A stretch of DNA of 64,000 bases from Gordionus sp. m RMFG-2023. Taxonomy: Eukaryota; Nematomorpha; Gordioida; Chordodea; Parachordodidae. The stretch lies in assembly GCF_954871325.1 (NCBI RefSeq), contig NC_088775.1:55219561-55283560 (forward strand), written 5' to 3'. The notes beneath the pieces are model-generated. The model was given only the letters and a program-made list of their open reading frames with translations, did not search any database and had not been told where the DNA came from. Every line of letters begins with the position of its first letter. Within the stretch, counting starts at the first letter, position 1. A program made the position numbers and the translations under genes. This document shows positions 33,925 to 47,300 of this stretch, in pieces.

Positions 33925-36625
33925 TTGATTTTAAAAATTCTAGGGCCGAACTAAAAAAAATTAAATCAATTAATTAGTAGGAAAATGTTAGAAAATCATA
34001 TAATGGAGATTTTAATATTCACTTACTATTCATATTTTCAATTTCTCTTTGAAGCAATTTACAATACAGCCAAAATTATTCAAAACTTTTGTTATAAATG
34101 ATAAAAGTAAAATGCTGAGTTTGAAATTAAAAAATTTGCAGGCCGCGCTTGAAAATAAGATTTTTTCAAATCCCGACCAGGCTAAAAATTTTTACCTCTG
34201 CTGGTCTTTGATTTTATATTGATAACTCTTAAACATTCGGACGAGACCGTCTTATTCAAAAAATCGATCTTCTATCATATCTTAGGTTTTCGGCCTGGTC
34301 ATTTATTAAAAAATCGTCTTAGACCCGAGTTTTTTTTAGTCCGGCCTGACATTCACTATTTTGGTATAATTTTTAAATCACCTGAATTTAATATCAATTA
34401 GTTACTTGAGGGGGGGGGTGATTATAAAAAATTTATTTAAGGGGTGTTTATAAAAATTGAATCATTCAATATTTATTTTATAAATTTTTTGCTGTCATTT
34501 TAAAATTCTTTAGTTACTTGTTACTTATGTAATTAAAATACAATATACAATTTCCTTTATATAATTGGTAATTGTAATCAGTAATAGAAAATACATATAT
34601 TTTTTTTCTTTACTATGTGTCTAATGTTTCATTTTATGAATACCTGATGGAAAATTATTTTAGCTTTATATAGTATATAATCAACATTTTTATAAGCAAT
34701 TGTAATTGATAATTTCAATTATCGAAAAATGGCACGATTACCTGTAATGGGTATTCAATTACATAACCAAAAAGTTATTATTAAATACAATTTTTTCCAA
34801 GTAATTGTATTTTGCAATTAACTACTTTTTAGAATTAAATGTATCGAAGCCTGATATGAATTCTCTAAATTTTTGGGAAAATAATATTCTTTGTGTTCCA
34901 ACACACACATAGTAGAAAGGGTTTACATTATGTCGGGCAAAGATTATTAAAATTATTTTTATACTTGATAGCTATTAAATTATAAAACTATTTTAGATTT
35001 TCGAAAGAAATCTGAATGTTGCTGGGGAGGCATTTCTATTGCAACTATTAGGTAATTCTATCTTTCACCAAGTACATAGGCATATCAGTTTTTTGTTAAC
35101 AATTTATAATTTTATAAACAAAACTATCGTGTACAACGTGATTATTATATACTTTCATTGTGATCCTCGGAATAATAACTTTGACTTGAACAAATAACAT
35201 CCATTCATAGGCGTAGCGTAAAGGCAGGATGCGATCCCCTCCCCCGGAAATTTGCATATTCTCTTATAATTTTAAGTTAATAAAAATTTCCTCTCTACCC
35301 TCATCTTCCCAAAATATTTATACAATATTCACTATGAAAAATGATTTTAAATAAAAATAAGTAAAAGTTAAAATTTTTTTAAAATAATAACTAAAATATT
35401 TCAGAAAAAAGCATTTGATAAAAAAACATTCCAAAATTATTTTTATAAAAATGTAACAAAGCCTAAGGTCTACAATAATCCCACCTAAAAACAGTCAATA
35501 AAATTTTTACGAGAAAACCAGATATAATAGTGTCCCCACCCCTCTTAGAAAAATCTTGGCTGTGCCTACCCAATTTATATATATAGAGGATTTCTGACTC
35601 TATTTTCTTCATATGATAATATTATATGAAGATTAAAAATATAAATGATGATAAAAACTATATAATTAATAAACCCACTCGGATTGTTTTTGCTCACTCT
35701 CTCACTTACAGGGAGTACAAATCGTAAGCCTTTCGAATGATTGGAAGTTTAAATCAATATTTTACACATAAAATATTACCAAAACAAATTTTTTATCCAA
35801 ATAAGCAGCTTAAAAATATTTGGCAGTAAGGGCAAAAAATTGTTCATATAAAGAATGGAAGGGGGGGGGGGGGAGGGAATTTACATATATAATTTAATTA
35901 ACTAAAGTGTAAGGAAGTGGGGATTTTGTAAGCCCGAAGTTCTTATCTAGGATTTTCTTTTAGAGTATAAACCTATTTTTTTTGTATTAATTTTCATTTC
36001 ATTTTAATGTATTTAAATTTTTAGGAGACCTAACCTATTATTATAATCCAATCTTCTGTTCGATCTGATCCATCTAATTCTTATTCGGAGTCTGTTAGAA
36101 ACTATTTTTTTATTCCCAGAATCTAGGACTTTTTGTTTCTAGACGAAAGCTTAGAGTCTACACTATATTCGCTTATTATAATTTGCAATTAAATTTATGT
36201 CTGTGTATTATTTTCATTAAGGATATTTAAAAAATTAACAAAGTTAGCATATTATAAAATTTTTTTCTTTATCATATGACGAGTGAACCAGTTGATTCCG
36301 TCATTCTTAACACGCCATCTGCTAGTATGACTATATTATGCATATGCGACTATAAAAATTTTATATTGGATTATTTATAAAAGTGGTATGTCACAATATA
36401 TGAATTTAATTCTACTTTTTTTAAAAAAAATATCGAATATTAGCGATTTTAATTATCTAATATCTTATATAAAAGATAAAAATTTATTCTAAATAATGTT
36501 ATATTTTATTTGAACAAAAATTTTAATTACCATAAAAATAACTTTTAGAGATAATGGAGTATGAGGCTAGTTTAAAAGTTTCATAAGAGCCACTTATAAC
36601 AGCAATTTTAATATTTATTTATATA
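33925..36625. other. AT-rich stretch without recognisable genes
   Basis: G-runs at about 34411-34419 and 35862-35875. CATAGGCGTAGCGTAAAGGC at about 35210 and GGCTGTGCCTACCC at about 35560 could be the worn inverted ends of another DNA transposon, but no duplication is visible. A 60-codon frame at 34219 has no match. Confidence 0.4.
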
Positions 36626-38303
36626 CAGGGTTTCCCATTCAAAAAAGGAAAAGTCCCAATCAAAAAAGGGAAAGTTTCAATCATAAAAGGAAAAGGTGCG
36701 ATCAAAAAAGGAAAAGGGTTAATCATAAAAGGAAAAAGTTCAATCAAAAAAGGAAAAGGCCCAAACCAAAAAGGAAAAGTGTCAATCAAAAAAGAAAAAT
36801 TCCCAAAAAGAAAGGAAAATGTTCGATGAAAAAAGAAAAAGTGTCAAACAAAAAAGGAAAAGGTCCAATCAAAAAAGGAGTGTCAATCGAAAAAGGAAAA
36901 TTCCCAAAAGAAAAAGTGTCATTCAAAAAAGGAAAATTCCCATTTAAAAAAGGAAAATCGTAATTTTTTTAAAATTTTTGTCAATTTTTCTTAAATTTTT
37001 ATTTATTTTTGTTATTCCTTTTTAATTTATTTCTAAATTTTTGCGATTTCTTTACGTTTTATTTCTTATTGTATCTTTTCTCAATTTATTTCTAACTTTT
37101 TGCGATTTTCTTTACTTTTATTTTTCTTACTATATCTTCTCTCAATTTATATTTCTTCTCTTTTTGATAATTATTTTGTATTTTTAAAAATAATTTATAA
37201 ATTTTAGTCCATTTTTTTAACAATTCTTTACCTTTTATTTTTCATCATACATACAATATTCTTTTTATGATTTTTTCATTGTAATCTTTTAGTTTTACAT
37301 ACATTTCTGACCTTTTCAATCTCTTTAAATCTTTTTTAATCTTTATTTTTTTGAGCATTTCTCAATTTTTCTTCTTCTCATTTTTGATAATTTGAAAAAC
37401 AAGAATTTAAAAATGATTATATTTTATTAATTTCATATCGTTTGGTATTACAGATCAAACTTATTTAATTTTAAAAAATTAATTTATAATTTAGAAATTG
37501 TATATATTGTCTGCCAAAAACATTAAATATAATTTTAAAAAATAACTATCAAAAATGAGAAGAAAAAAATTGAGAAATTCTCAAAAAAATAAAGATTAAA
37601 AATGACTTAAAGAGATTAAAAAGATCAGAAATTTATGTAAAATATTACAATAAAAAATCATAAAAAGAATATTGTATGTATGATGAAAAATAAACGTAAA
37701 GAATTGTTAAAAAATGAACCTAAATTTATAAATTATTTTTAAAAATACAAAAAAATTATCAAAAATGAGAATAAATATAAATTGAGAGAAAATATAGTAA
37801 AAAGTAAAGAAAATGGCAAAAAAATAGAAATAAATTGAGTAAAGATACAGTAAAAAAAACGTAAAGAAATCGCAAAAATTTAGAAATAAATTAAGAAGTA
37901 ATAACAAAAATAAATAAAAATTTAAGAAAAATTGACAAAAATTTTAAAAAATTTTAAAAAAATTACTATTTTCCTTTTTTTGAATGGGAATTTTCTTTTG
38001 ATTGACACTTTTCCTATCCTTTTGGGACTTTTCCTTTTTCGATTGACACTTTTCCTTTTTTGATTGGACCTTTTCCTTTTTTGTTTGACACTTTTCCTTT
38101 TTTGATCGGACATTTTCCTTTCTTTTTGGGAATCTTCCTTTTTTGATTGACACTTTTCCTTTTTTATTTGGGCCTTTTCCTTTTTTGATTGAACTTTTTC
38201 CATTTATGATTGACCCTTTTCCTTTTTTGAGACCTTTTCCTTTTATGATTGAAACTTTTCCTTTTTTGATTGGGACTTTTCCTTTTTGGAATGGGAAACC
38301 CTG
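36626..38303. mobile_element. 1.68-kb foldback element with about 770-bp inverted arms
   Basis: CAGGGTTTCCCATTC starts at 36626 and GAATGGGAAACCCTG ends at 38303, flanked by TA on both sides. The outer ~340 bp of each arm is an array of a ~19-bp unit (GTCCAATCAAAAAAGGAAAA with variants). The inner ~430 bp is A/T-rich and also inverted (e.g. TTTTTGCGATTTCTTTACG, TTCATCATACATACAATATT, TTTTTGAG.ATTTCTCAATT). Only about 37395-37555 is unpaired. TA flanks suggest Tc1/mariner-type integration but two bases are weak evidence. The Lys-rich minus-strand frames over the right arm are just the repeat translated. Confidence 0.9.
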
Positions 38304-38455
38304 TAAGTATCGCTTTTAAAATTATCCTTATTTAATTTTGTTAATAAAATATAATAAAACCTTGTTTTTAATTTGTGTTATTTCCCTTGGGAATTTACCT
38401 CAATAGAAGACAATAAAATTATCTATTTATTTAAACAAAAAAAAATCCACTCTAA

Positions 38456-38766
38456 GGCCATTTCCAGACAGAACGTTTTTTAAAGCGGTTTTTGGGTAAT
38501 GTTATCTACAATTTTTTTCCCATTTCCAAACAAAGGATACTAACTTGACAAATTAATTTTCATTTTTTTAATCGCAAATAGAAAACAAACTGGTTTGATA
38601 ACGATTAAATTGTGTTTTGAAATGTGACTCCGAATTGTTATTTTTAAAAAAATATTATATTATATAAAAAAAAATTCTAGAATTTAACATTTTTTTGGAA
38701 ATAAAAAAAATTGCTGGTAACATTACCCAAAAACTGCTTTGAAAAACGTTCTGTCTGGAAATGGCC
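38456..38766. mobile_element. 311-bp MITE, PIF/Harbinger-like
   Basis: GGCCATTTCCAGACAGAACG begins at 38456 and its reverse complement ends at 38766. The inner arms (GTTTTTGGGTAATGTTA) also pair. Both sides are flanked by TAA (38453-38455, 38767-38769), the 3-bp TWA duplication of PIF/Harbinger elements. Non-coding. Confidence 0.88.
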
Positions 38767-38769
38767 TAA

Positions 38770-39566
38770 TACGTACAAAATCAAGTTTTCTAGAAAAATG
38801 GACTTTAAAAAAATATTTTATTTTGTGTTTCTTACCAAAAGAAAAACTAAAAATGTTGGTTCATATTCTAGTCAATAAAATTACGATTTTAAATAATTAA
38901 AAACGATTGTAATTTATTAATTAAACAAAAAATTAAGCCTAGTATAAAAATTAATAACTATACAATGAAAAATTATAATGCACGCCCAAGCTCAACAGGT
39001 TAAGTCCCTTTGCATTTACAAATATAATCACAATATATTATATAATTGCGTATAGTGTAAGCTATATTAAAGAATTAATTTTAGTTAAAAAATAATCAAG
39101 TTAATTTCGACAAAAATGATAGAACTGATGTTCAAATGATAAATATAAATTAATGCGAATTTAAAAAGAATTAATTTGTTTATGAAACTAATATTCAAAT
39201 GATAAATATAAACTTGTTGATACCTTGAAGGTAATTGGCACGAAAGTCTTCAATACTTATACATTCGAGTATTATTATCATTTAAGAAATATCGATTTTA
39301 TAATTTTCCAAGAATTATTATTTGTAATTTTCTTTCCAAGAATTTATGGATTTTTATGATGTCAATTTTTTTATATTTATTTTCTTGGAATTCTTTATAC
39401 CCATCGGAATGGATATTATTATTATTTTTCTTAGAATTGATCGAGATGAAAAAAAAATATGTAAAAAGAAGATTATTTCATATTGAGATTTATTATTATG
39501 TGATATTATTTTAAAATAAAGATATAAAAACCATTGACAGATTTTAATTATTTTTGGGATATATTA
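38770..39566. other. AT-rich stretch without recognisable genes
   Basis: No family match. A short direct repeat (CAAATGATAAATATAAA) occurs at about 39132 and 39194. Confidence 0.45.
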
Positions 39567-42490
39567 ATCCATTTCAATTCATTCGATTCTAATTGGATAT
39601 ATTTAGCTGTTTTATCCTGTGGCCTAAATAAATACAAGAACTAAAATATGTTTAATTGCACAACGTGTTCTCACTGTTCTAAAAACATTATTGTTACCAA
39701 AAATGAGAAAATAGCGACCCATGGTCCCCGGAAAAATAGATGTCCTCTTTCAGGTGTCTCATTACCAATAGCCCAAATAGACCTCCCTTCGTATAGCTAC
39801 CCTGCTTTAAGTAAAGATATTCAACCTGTTTTTGATGCACTCCCCCAACCTCTGGAATGCTCTACCAATAATTCTTCAATCCCAGACTGGATAAATAATC
39901 TTTTATATAACACACTACCCTCATCGATATCTAGGATTCCTCGGGGAGTCAGAAAACTTGCAGCCAGTAAACTTAATACCACTATTCAATCACACAATAA
40001 TAATATCATAAATGTTGACAACTGGAAAAAACTTTTTGACTTCTGTTTTACTCAATAAAAGGCTCCGTCGACAAAGTTAAACTTAACATAACAAATTAAG
40101 TGTCAGTTAATCAACCCAATCCCCAACAGGAATGCCTCTTGTTCTTCAATACCTACCTTTAATCATAACATTCCAGATTTAAGGGTTACACTTATCATTC
40201 GTAAAATTAATGCCTGTAATATTAATTCGAAGACACCATATCCCCTGACAATTTGGACACTATACTCTTACTACAATCTATGCATCCCCAAGATTTCAGT
40301 GAACTACCACCACCACCTCTAACCACCTATTCCTCCTCTAACCGTCATAGGAGTTACTAAGGCAATAGTCTCCTTCAGAAAAGACTCCCCAGGAGGACTT
40401 GATGGTTATAGAGCTATATACTTTTAAGACCTCACCAAATCAACAACCACTAACACTGAACTTATACACAACATAACAACTTTACTTAATCATATTTTAA
40501 ACGACAACATACCTTCTTCAGTTCAACCTCTTATTCACGGTGCACGCTTAATAGCCTTAAACAAAAAGGATGGCGCCCAATCGCCATCGGCTCTATTTTC
40601 CGTCGAATTATATCCAAAATTATTTGTACCCGACCCGCATTAAAAACAAGCTCACCAACGATTAATTCCCCATCAGCTTGGCTTTAACATAATTTCTGGT
40701 TGTGAAGCGGCCTCCCATGCCACGCATATCCAACTTCACTCCACAAAAAACTGCATACTAAAAGTGGATTTTAAAAACGCCTTTAACTCTCTTTATCAGG
40801 AACATTTTCTCCCCATTTTCTGCGATGCTTTTCTAGAATATTCTCACTAACCTTTTGCCTCTTATAACAAATCATCCTACCTTAAATTCAACAATACAAT
40901 AATTGAATCAAGGCAAGGCAATCAACAGGGTGATCCCCTTGGACCCGCTCTTTTTTGCTTAGATATCCAGTCGATCATTGATATGATAAATCGCGTGACA
41001 AATTTGACCCTCAATGTTTGGTATTTGGATGATGGAACTCTTGCTGGTCCACATGATGAACTCCTAAAAATAGCCCCCATAATAAAAAATCTAACCAATA
41101 TTACAGGGTTGTCTCTTAATAACAACAAATGCGAATTTTATTCACCAGATGAAATCTTTACCGCTCCTCATAACTTCACACCCATTAATCTATCCGGGTT
41201 CACACATCTTGGACCCTCAATAGGAGGCAATAAAGCAATCGAATATTTCAAAATAAAATTTCTCCGTAATTTCCACCTTTTACATAATATCCTTAAAGTC
41301 CTTCCTTCCCATCAAGCTTTCTTCCTTCTCAAAAACTTTTTCTTTATTCCTAAAATCCAACATGCCTTCCGCATAGCCCCACTTTTTTTATTCAAGGAAA
41401 TTCTCACCCAAATAGAATCAACAATCAAAGACTCTTTAGAAGGCATCCTCAACATAAAATTCAGCCCTAATTCTTGCCTTCTGGGGGTCTTGGCCTAAGA
41501 TCACCTGCGCCACTCAGCCTTGCTGCCTTTTTAGCCTCAGAATCAAGCTGCTGCTTAATTATTCTATCACTTAAAAATAACTCCACCGACCCCCCCCCCC
41601 CTCCCCCACGCTTTAACAATCTGGAAAGAGAATTCATTTTCTGCTCCAATCCACACATCACGAAAGCAACATGACTGGGATCTTCCCTTAATACGCCACT
41701 CCGTTGAATATCTAATATCGAGTGCTGCTTCTAAGGGATCCCCATCAATTCTTTCACATTTATTATCACCCATTTTAGTTTATGAATCCTTAACTGTTGA
41801 TCATCTCTCTCTCTCCCACAATAACTGCAAGTTCCACAACTTTTACCTTTATTATCGGGTTACGAATGGTTAGAAGCTTTGCCCAGCTCAAACTTAGGAC
41901 TCCTCTTAACAAACAAAGAATTAAGCATTGCAATAGGTCTCCGTCTCGGTTGTAAAATACTGGCCAACTCTACATGCACTTAATGTTCCCACCCCGTTGA
42001 TTGTTTCGCACACCACCCTCTTCATTGTCGATTCTCTAAAGGTAGACACTCTCGGCATAGTGCAGTTAACGGCACCATTCTCCGCGCTCTACGCGCAGTT
42101 CAAATCCCGCAACCCTCGAACTCTGTGGCCTCTCAACTGAAAATAGTATCCTGCCAGATGGGCTGACCTTAATACCTTGAATTAATGGAACTCCTTTAGC
42201 ATGGGATTACACTTGCATCGACCAATTCGCTCCCTCGTTTAGTAACAACCTATTCGTGCGAGCGGAAATCTCTAAAATTAAAAAATACATTTCCCTAACC
42301 AATAGCAATCTCATATCAATTGTATCCGACACAACCGGTTTTTTCAGCAATCATGCCCTAACTTATTCCTTAGTAAAAAAATTCGCGTTATCACTGGTGA
42401 TCCACAGAAAGGCTTCTATCTTCGACAGCGGGTATCTATTAATATATGCAGATCTAATTGTTATCGCCATTCACGGCTCCCTTTTTTGAT
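39567..42490 (+). pseudogene. RT-nuclease element copy, near full length, broken
   Basis: The frame from 39648 starts with the zinc finger (C7, C10, H25, C32) and continues to SSISRIPRGVRKLAASKLN before a stop at about 40056. Then, in several frames, come motif A LKVDFKNAFNSL (about 40758), motif B QQGDPLGPALFCLD, motif C VWYLDDGTLAG, motif E HLGPSIGG, thumb HQAFFLLKNFFFIPK (40983-41498), and decayed Cys/His and nuclease regions to about 42490. YLDD replaces the YIDD of the intact copy. The region at 39567-39606 matches 55645-55684 upstream of another copy, so the element probably begins near 39567. A C-run at about 41588-41605 interrupts the 3' half. Compared with the intact copy it has many frame changes and a lost RPDG motif. 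Confidence 0.85.
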
Positions 42491-42767
42491 TTCCTCCCTC
42501 CCAACATATAATTTATTATACTAATTATATACAATTTACATTTTGTAAAATTTTAAAAATGCTATTTACATTTAAAAAAAAAATATTGCACCATATTTAA
42601 TAAATCTTGAAGGAATCAATAACTTCCAGGATCACGACTTTTGTGAGTGTGTCTATGTTATCTGTTAGAAGGATGGAGTGATTGGAATAAATTCTTGTGG
42701 ATGTTTAGCCTGCAAAGCTTTGAGTGTTTCTATATTATGGGAGTCTATTGTATTATTAAAATACATT

Positions 42768-43510
42768 CAAGCATTTTTGAATTTTCAATTTAATTCTGAG
42801 TTCAATAATATGATATTTTTAGAAATTATGTATAAGATGCTAGCCTCCCCCCCCCCCCCCCCCCCCCCCCCATGAAGGTATTTGCGACAAAAAAATAAAA
42901 TATTGAATCGAAAACGAGAAAAAATCTATCTAAGCATTTTTAGATTCGCAATTTAATTATGGTTTCAATTAAATAATAATATCTGAAATTATTTTCAAGA
43001 TGTTAGCCTTTTCCTTTTAAATTTATTTACGACAAAAAAAATATATTAACAAACCGAAAGCGAAAAAAAATATGCTTATAAGCATTTTTGGATTTGCAAT
43101 TTAATTATGAGTTCAATGATATAATCATATTAGAAATTATATGTAAGATGTTAACCTTCACCTCATGAATTGCGACAAAAGAATAAATTTTTGAACCGAA
43201 AACAAAAAAGATAATACAACTACGTTTGTTTCGATTTGCAATTTAATCCTGAATTCAATGATATAATAATATTAGAAATTATTTTTAAGCTGTTAGCCTT
43301 TCCTCCCTGAATGTATTTGAAACAAAAAATATTTTTTGAACCATAAGCAAAAAAATAAATACATATAAACATTTTTGGATTTGCAATTTAATTCTGAGTT
43401 CAATTATATAATAATATTTGAAATTATGATGTTAACTTTTCACCCCCCCCCCCCCTGAATATATTTGCGAGAAAAAAATTTCATACCGTAAATGAACAAA
43501 ATAGCCTAAG
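42768..43510. repeat. Five-copy tandem repeat, about 145-bp unit, with poly-C expansions at one position
   Basis: Each unit has AGCATTTTTGGATTTGCAAT-TTAATT, GAGTTCAAT.ATATAATAAT, AGAAATTAT and GATGTTAGCC, a C-rich spot, then TTGCGACAAAAA and GAACCGAAA. At the C-rich spot the first unit has 25 Cs (42847-42871) and the fifth has 13 (43443-43455). Units two to four have only short C/T runs. It lies between two RT-nuclease copies and could be their 3' sequence; that is a guess. Confidence 0.85.
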
Positions 43511-43548
43511 CGTATCCCAAGCACAGGATTCTCAATCAGGGGATTTCA

Positions 43549-44345
43549 GCCATTGAGAGTAAGTATAAAGCTGAGATGACTACACTTTAATATGTTTAAG
43601 CAACCTCTGACTTAGGTAGTATCCCTTTGGGATCCTCGGTCCTAGCAGAGATCCGGTACCCTAACTCTTTAGAGAAAGCCAGGGCATGAGAGCTAAACGA
43701 TGTTAAAGTCCTGGCGATTAATGGTAGAAATGTATAGTTGGCAGGTAGCGATGGCAAATATTTAGCTATTATATTCTCCTTGGCGTCCAGTATAGCATCC
43801 CTCTTTATATTGGAAGGGGCAAGAGGATTAATGCATTAGAAATTCCAGGTTAAGATTACCCCTTTCATCTTCCAAGGGCATGGTAGAACCATCAGGCCGT
43901 TTACCATCAGAATTGTAAAGGGATGCTTATCCCAGTCTTCTGCAGTCTCGACAAGGGAGGATCGACTAATGAGAAAGATTTTTAGAGATCAATTGCCTGT
44001 AGAAGCAAGGGATCAGGATGCTTTGTTAGTGTGTATGATGGGCTCGCAAAAGAGGCGAGAGGATATGAAAACACTGACGGAAGGTAGCGAGGACGACCTT
44101 ATGCCAATGCTACAGAATTTAATTGGTAAGGTAGCCTCTAACCAAGATAGATTTCCAAATTTAAGAATGAGTATATCTTTTGTGAGGCATTTAATCTCAA
44201 GCTCATGCGCAGCGAGGATGACATCATATTGGGAGATTCGCGACGATCAGAGTGTATATAAAATTCTCAGAATTAGATGATAATTCTTCAATAGGAAGAA
44301 AGCTTGGTGGGCTGGGAGGCACAGTGTATCGCGCATGAGGGGTAT
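43549..44345 (-). pseudogene. RT-nuclease element fragment with internal deletion
   Basis: Close in sequence to 54201-55380 on the same strand. It covers the C-terminal tail, nuclease core and part of the thumb. It jumps from the position equal to about 54580 straight to about 54938, so about 350 bp with the Cys/His cluster is deleted near 43920. It stops at about 44345, where Ty3/Gypsy-like sequence begins. No open frame remains. Confidence 0.85.
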
Positions 44346-44349
44346 CTCC

Positions 44350-47300
44350 AATACCTCTGGACCTCCACAGACCTGGTTCCATTCCCCTCCTCAGTTAGTC
44401 AGTCACAATTTTTTTTTAATAACTGCGGTCACTCACTGCCCTTTAATATTTGGATCTCCTTCTCCGGATCTCAACTGCCACGCTTCCATTTATCCCCAGG
44501 CCATTCACTGCCATATTATTCTCCCGGCCTCAACCTATTTCATCTGATCATATCTGACCCCCATTCTCCCATCCATACAGCTTAAGATTCTAACCATTTT
44601 TCGATCATTCATCCCGACTCCCATTCTTCTCGCTTGTAAAAACCTTGCCCATACTATATGATCTACTTCAAACTTTCCATCATTTTCTTGTTCAATCTCT
44701 ATTACTCCTTCTCATTTCCTGGCCTCAATGCATCCAACCCAATCCGAGTTCTACGGCCCAAAATTTTCCTGACCCTGGCAAATCCGCTCCTTTCCACTTT
44801 TATAATATAAGCCACCGACACCCCTATCTCACCTTCTCTATATTTTGTCTTCTCTTTACCACTACAACCATCCTCTCAGCCTGTCCATTCGAGCTCGGAT
44901 AATAAGATGGCGCCAGGATGTTTCGTTTCACTCTCCTCACAAATCCTTCCGAACCTTTCACTACCAAAAGCCGGACCTCCATCGGGCACTATAATCTTTG
45001 CCACGCCAAACGTCGCTCATAAATATTTCAACCTTCTGACAACAATTTCTGAGGTCAATCCTCCCACAACCACAAACTCCATCCATTTGGAGTCTTTTCA
45101 AACTCTAAAAAATTCATATGTATTCTTTCGCAAGGTCTCGACGCTTTCAGCCATGTACTTTTTTTTATCCCTGTGGGGAATCCTGGCCCAATCATTGCAC
45201 ACTACACATTGCAGGCTTTCAATTTCTTCGTTCATTCCCGACCACCATACATATTCGCGCTCCCACTGTTTCATTCGCCTATTTCCCTCTACTACACGAT
45301 CTTCCAGTAAGGTTTATTCTTTGCCCACACTCTTATATGTTTTATCTCTATCTCAACATGGCCTGCTTCCCATTATGCATTCCTTTATACGATTCAACTC
45401 TCTATCTTTCATAGTAACCGATTGATTTTCCTCCCAGTTCACCAGACCTCCTTTCAAATATTCTCTGAACTTGATCAACCCAAAAATAAACTCCAAGGCC
45501 TCCTGCTTGATCAATCACAGAATACCTCGTTCTACCATTTCGGAATACTCTCTAGAAAAACAACACCGGTTTTTCTATTCCAGCCATCTTATTCAACAAG
45601 TCCCTCCGAATCCTTTACTCGACGCATCCACTGTCAAGAAGACTTCCAACTCATTGTTAAAACACACCAAAATTGGATCCTCTCCAATCATCTTGCTCAT
45701 CTCCCTATTCAAATCTTACCTCTGCTTTTAACAACTTGTATAACGGCTCCTCCACTTCGGCAAAATTCTCAACAAACCGATGGTAATAATCTACTATCCC
45801 TAAAAGGACTGTACCTCTGCTTTACACCGCGGCTTCACCATATTTTCAATTCCAGCCATATTCTTATCCAGTGGCCGCAGTTCCACTTCGTTAATCCAAT
45901 GCCCAAATAAACAACCTCCTTTAATCCCAGTACAATTTTTTCCCTACTTGTTCGCAATCCCTTCTCCCGGATTCTCTGAAAGACCTCTCCTAAACGTCGA
46001 TTATGCTGCTGCAGCGTGACCTCAGTCACCAGCACATCATCCATGTAATAAACTCCTTCTATTCTATGAAACACCGCAACCATTGTCAGCTGAAATATCA
46101 GTGCAGATAAAACCCAAATGGCAGTATATGAAAAACAAACAATTTGGCGTGTTTACCGTCAACAATTTCTGCATCTCCTTCCTCATTAACAATTGCATAT
46201 ACACATTCGAAAAATCACTTACGATAAATATCTGCCTCCCCTTCAAACTAATCCAATCTATCTATCCTAGGTTACAAATACTTCACTTTAACCACTCACG
46301 AATTCACCGTCCCGGAAATCGGTACACAAACCATTGGCCTTTTTCACCGGCACCAAAGGCGTCTCCCACTTGACTCAATCAGGCACACTATGCCCACCTC
46401 CACCCAGCAATCTATCTTCCACTTTACTTCCTGCCTCCACTCAAAAGGCACTCGACACACTATTCTGGCAAACATTTATCCTTCATTGATATTTCCACCT
46501 CATCTATTAAACAGCCTAACTCCTCATTAAAAATTTCATCATACTCTTTTGCCAATCGCTCTACTCTTTTTTGTACACATTTCAATTCTAACACAGACCC
46601 TTCCGGTCTCTTACTTTCCTTTTCTTGTTTTTGCACATACTCACACTATAATTTTGCATTTCTCACACCTCGAACTTGTGCCCTCACTATCTTCTTACTC
46701 ATCAGCGGAATTTCCTTACCAATCTTACCCATCATTTGGCACTCTCTCATTGCATCCACTCGACCCTTTATCGTATATATTATTGATGTGGCTAGTTTAA
46801 TATATTTGGCATTACCATAGTTAATAATTCGTGATCAATACTCATTTGTAGATTTGCATCTCTTAGATCTTAATGTTGTATCTTATTTCCCTTTACCATT
46901 TTTGCAATTAATTTTTTAAACGTTTTACAATGTGACAGTCTTCTAGTAAGAATTTATTTAATGCAACTTTGGCCTTCACTCATTTCTATATTATCCCTTT
47001 ATTCTATCCACTCCGTCTTATCTCTCGGCTTTATTTCCACCCATTCATCTATCACTGTTTCATGATTCCATCTCTACTCTCGCTATCTACAGCAGCAAAC
47101 ACACCCCATCTCGCATAACCCCACAAAAGTCATGGGTCAACTCTCGTGATTCAATCCAATCCCAACACTTTTCCTATTCCACGATCCATTATCCACAAAT
47201 CTAACATTTGTAGCTACACACTATACAAATCCCATATCTCTACTCTGTCCATGACAGTTATTTCAGACCCATCAAACTGCCTAACAAAAATCTCCTGCCT

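Noticed and set aside
35206-35575. Possible DNA transposon with GGCGTAGC and GGCTGTGCC ends
   Set aside because: The ends pair poorly and no target duplication is visible.
37922-38203. Lysine-rich minus-strand frames that resemble a basic coiled protein
   Set aside because: They are the ~19-bp minisatellite of a foldback element read in frame; the other arm gives the same in reverse.
43969-44280. 103-codon plus-strand frame, similar to one at 54931-55305
   Set aside because: Both are antisense to the RT-nuclease coding strand; their similarity reflects conservation of the minus-strand gene.
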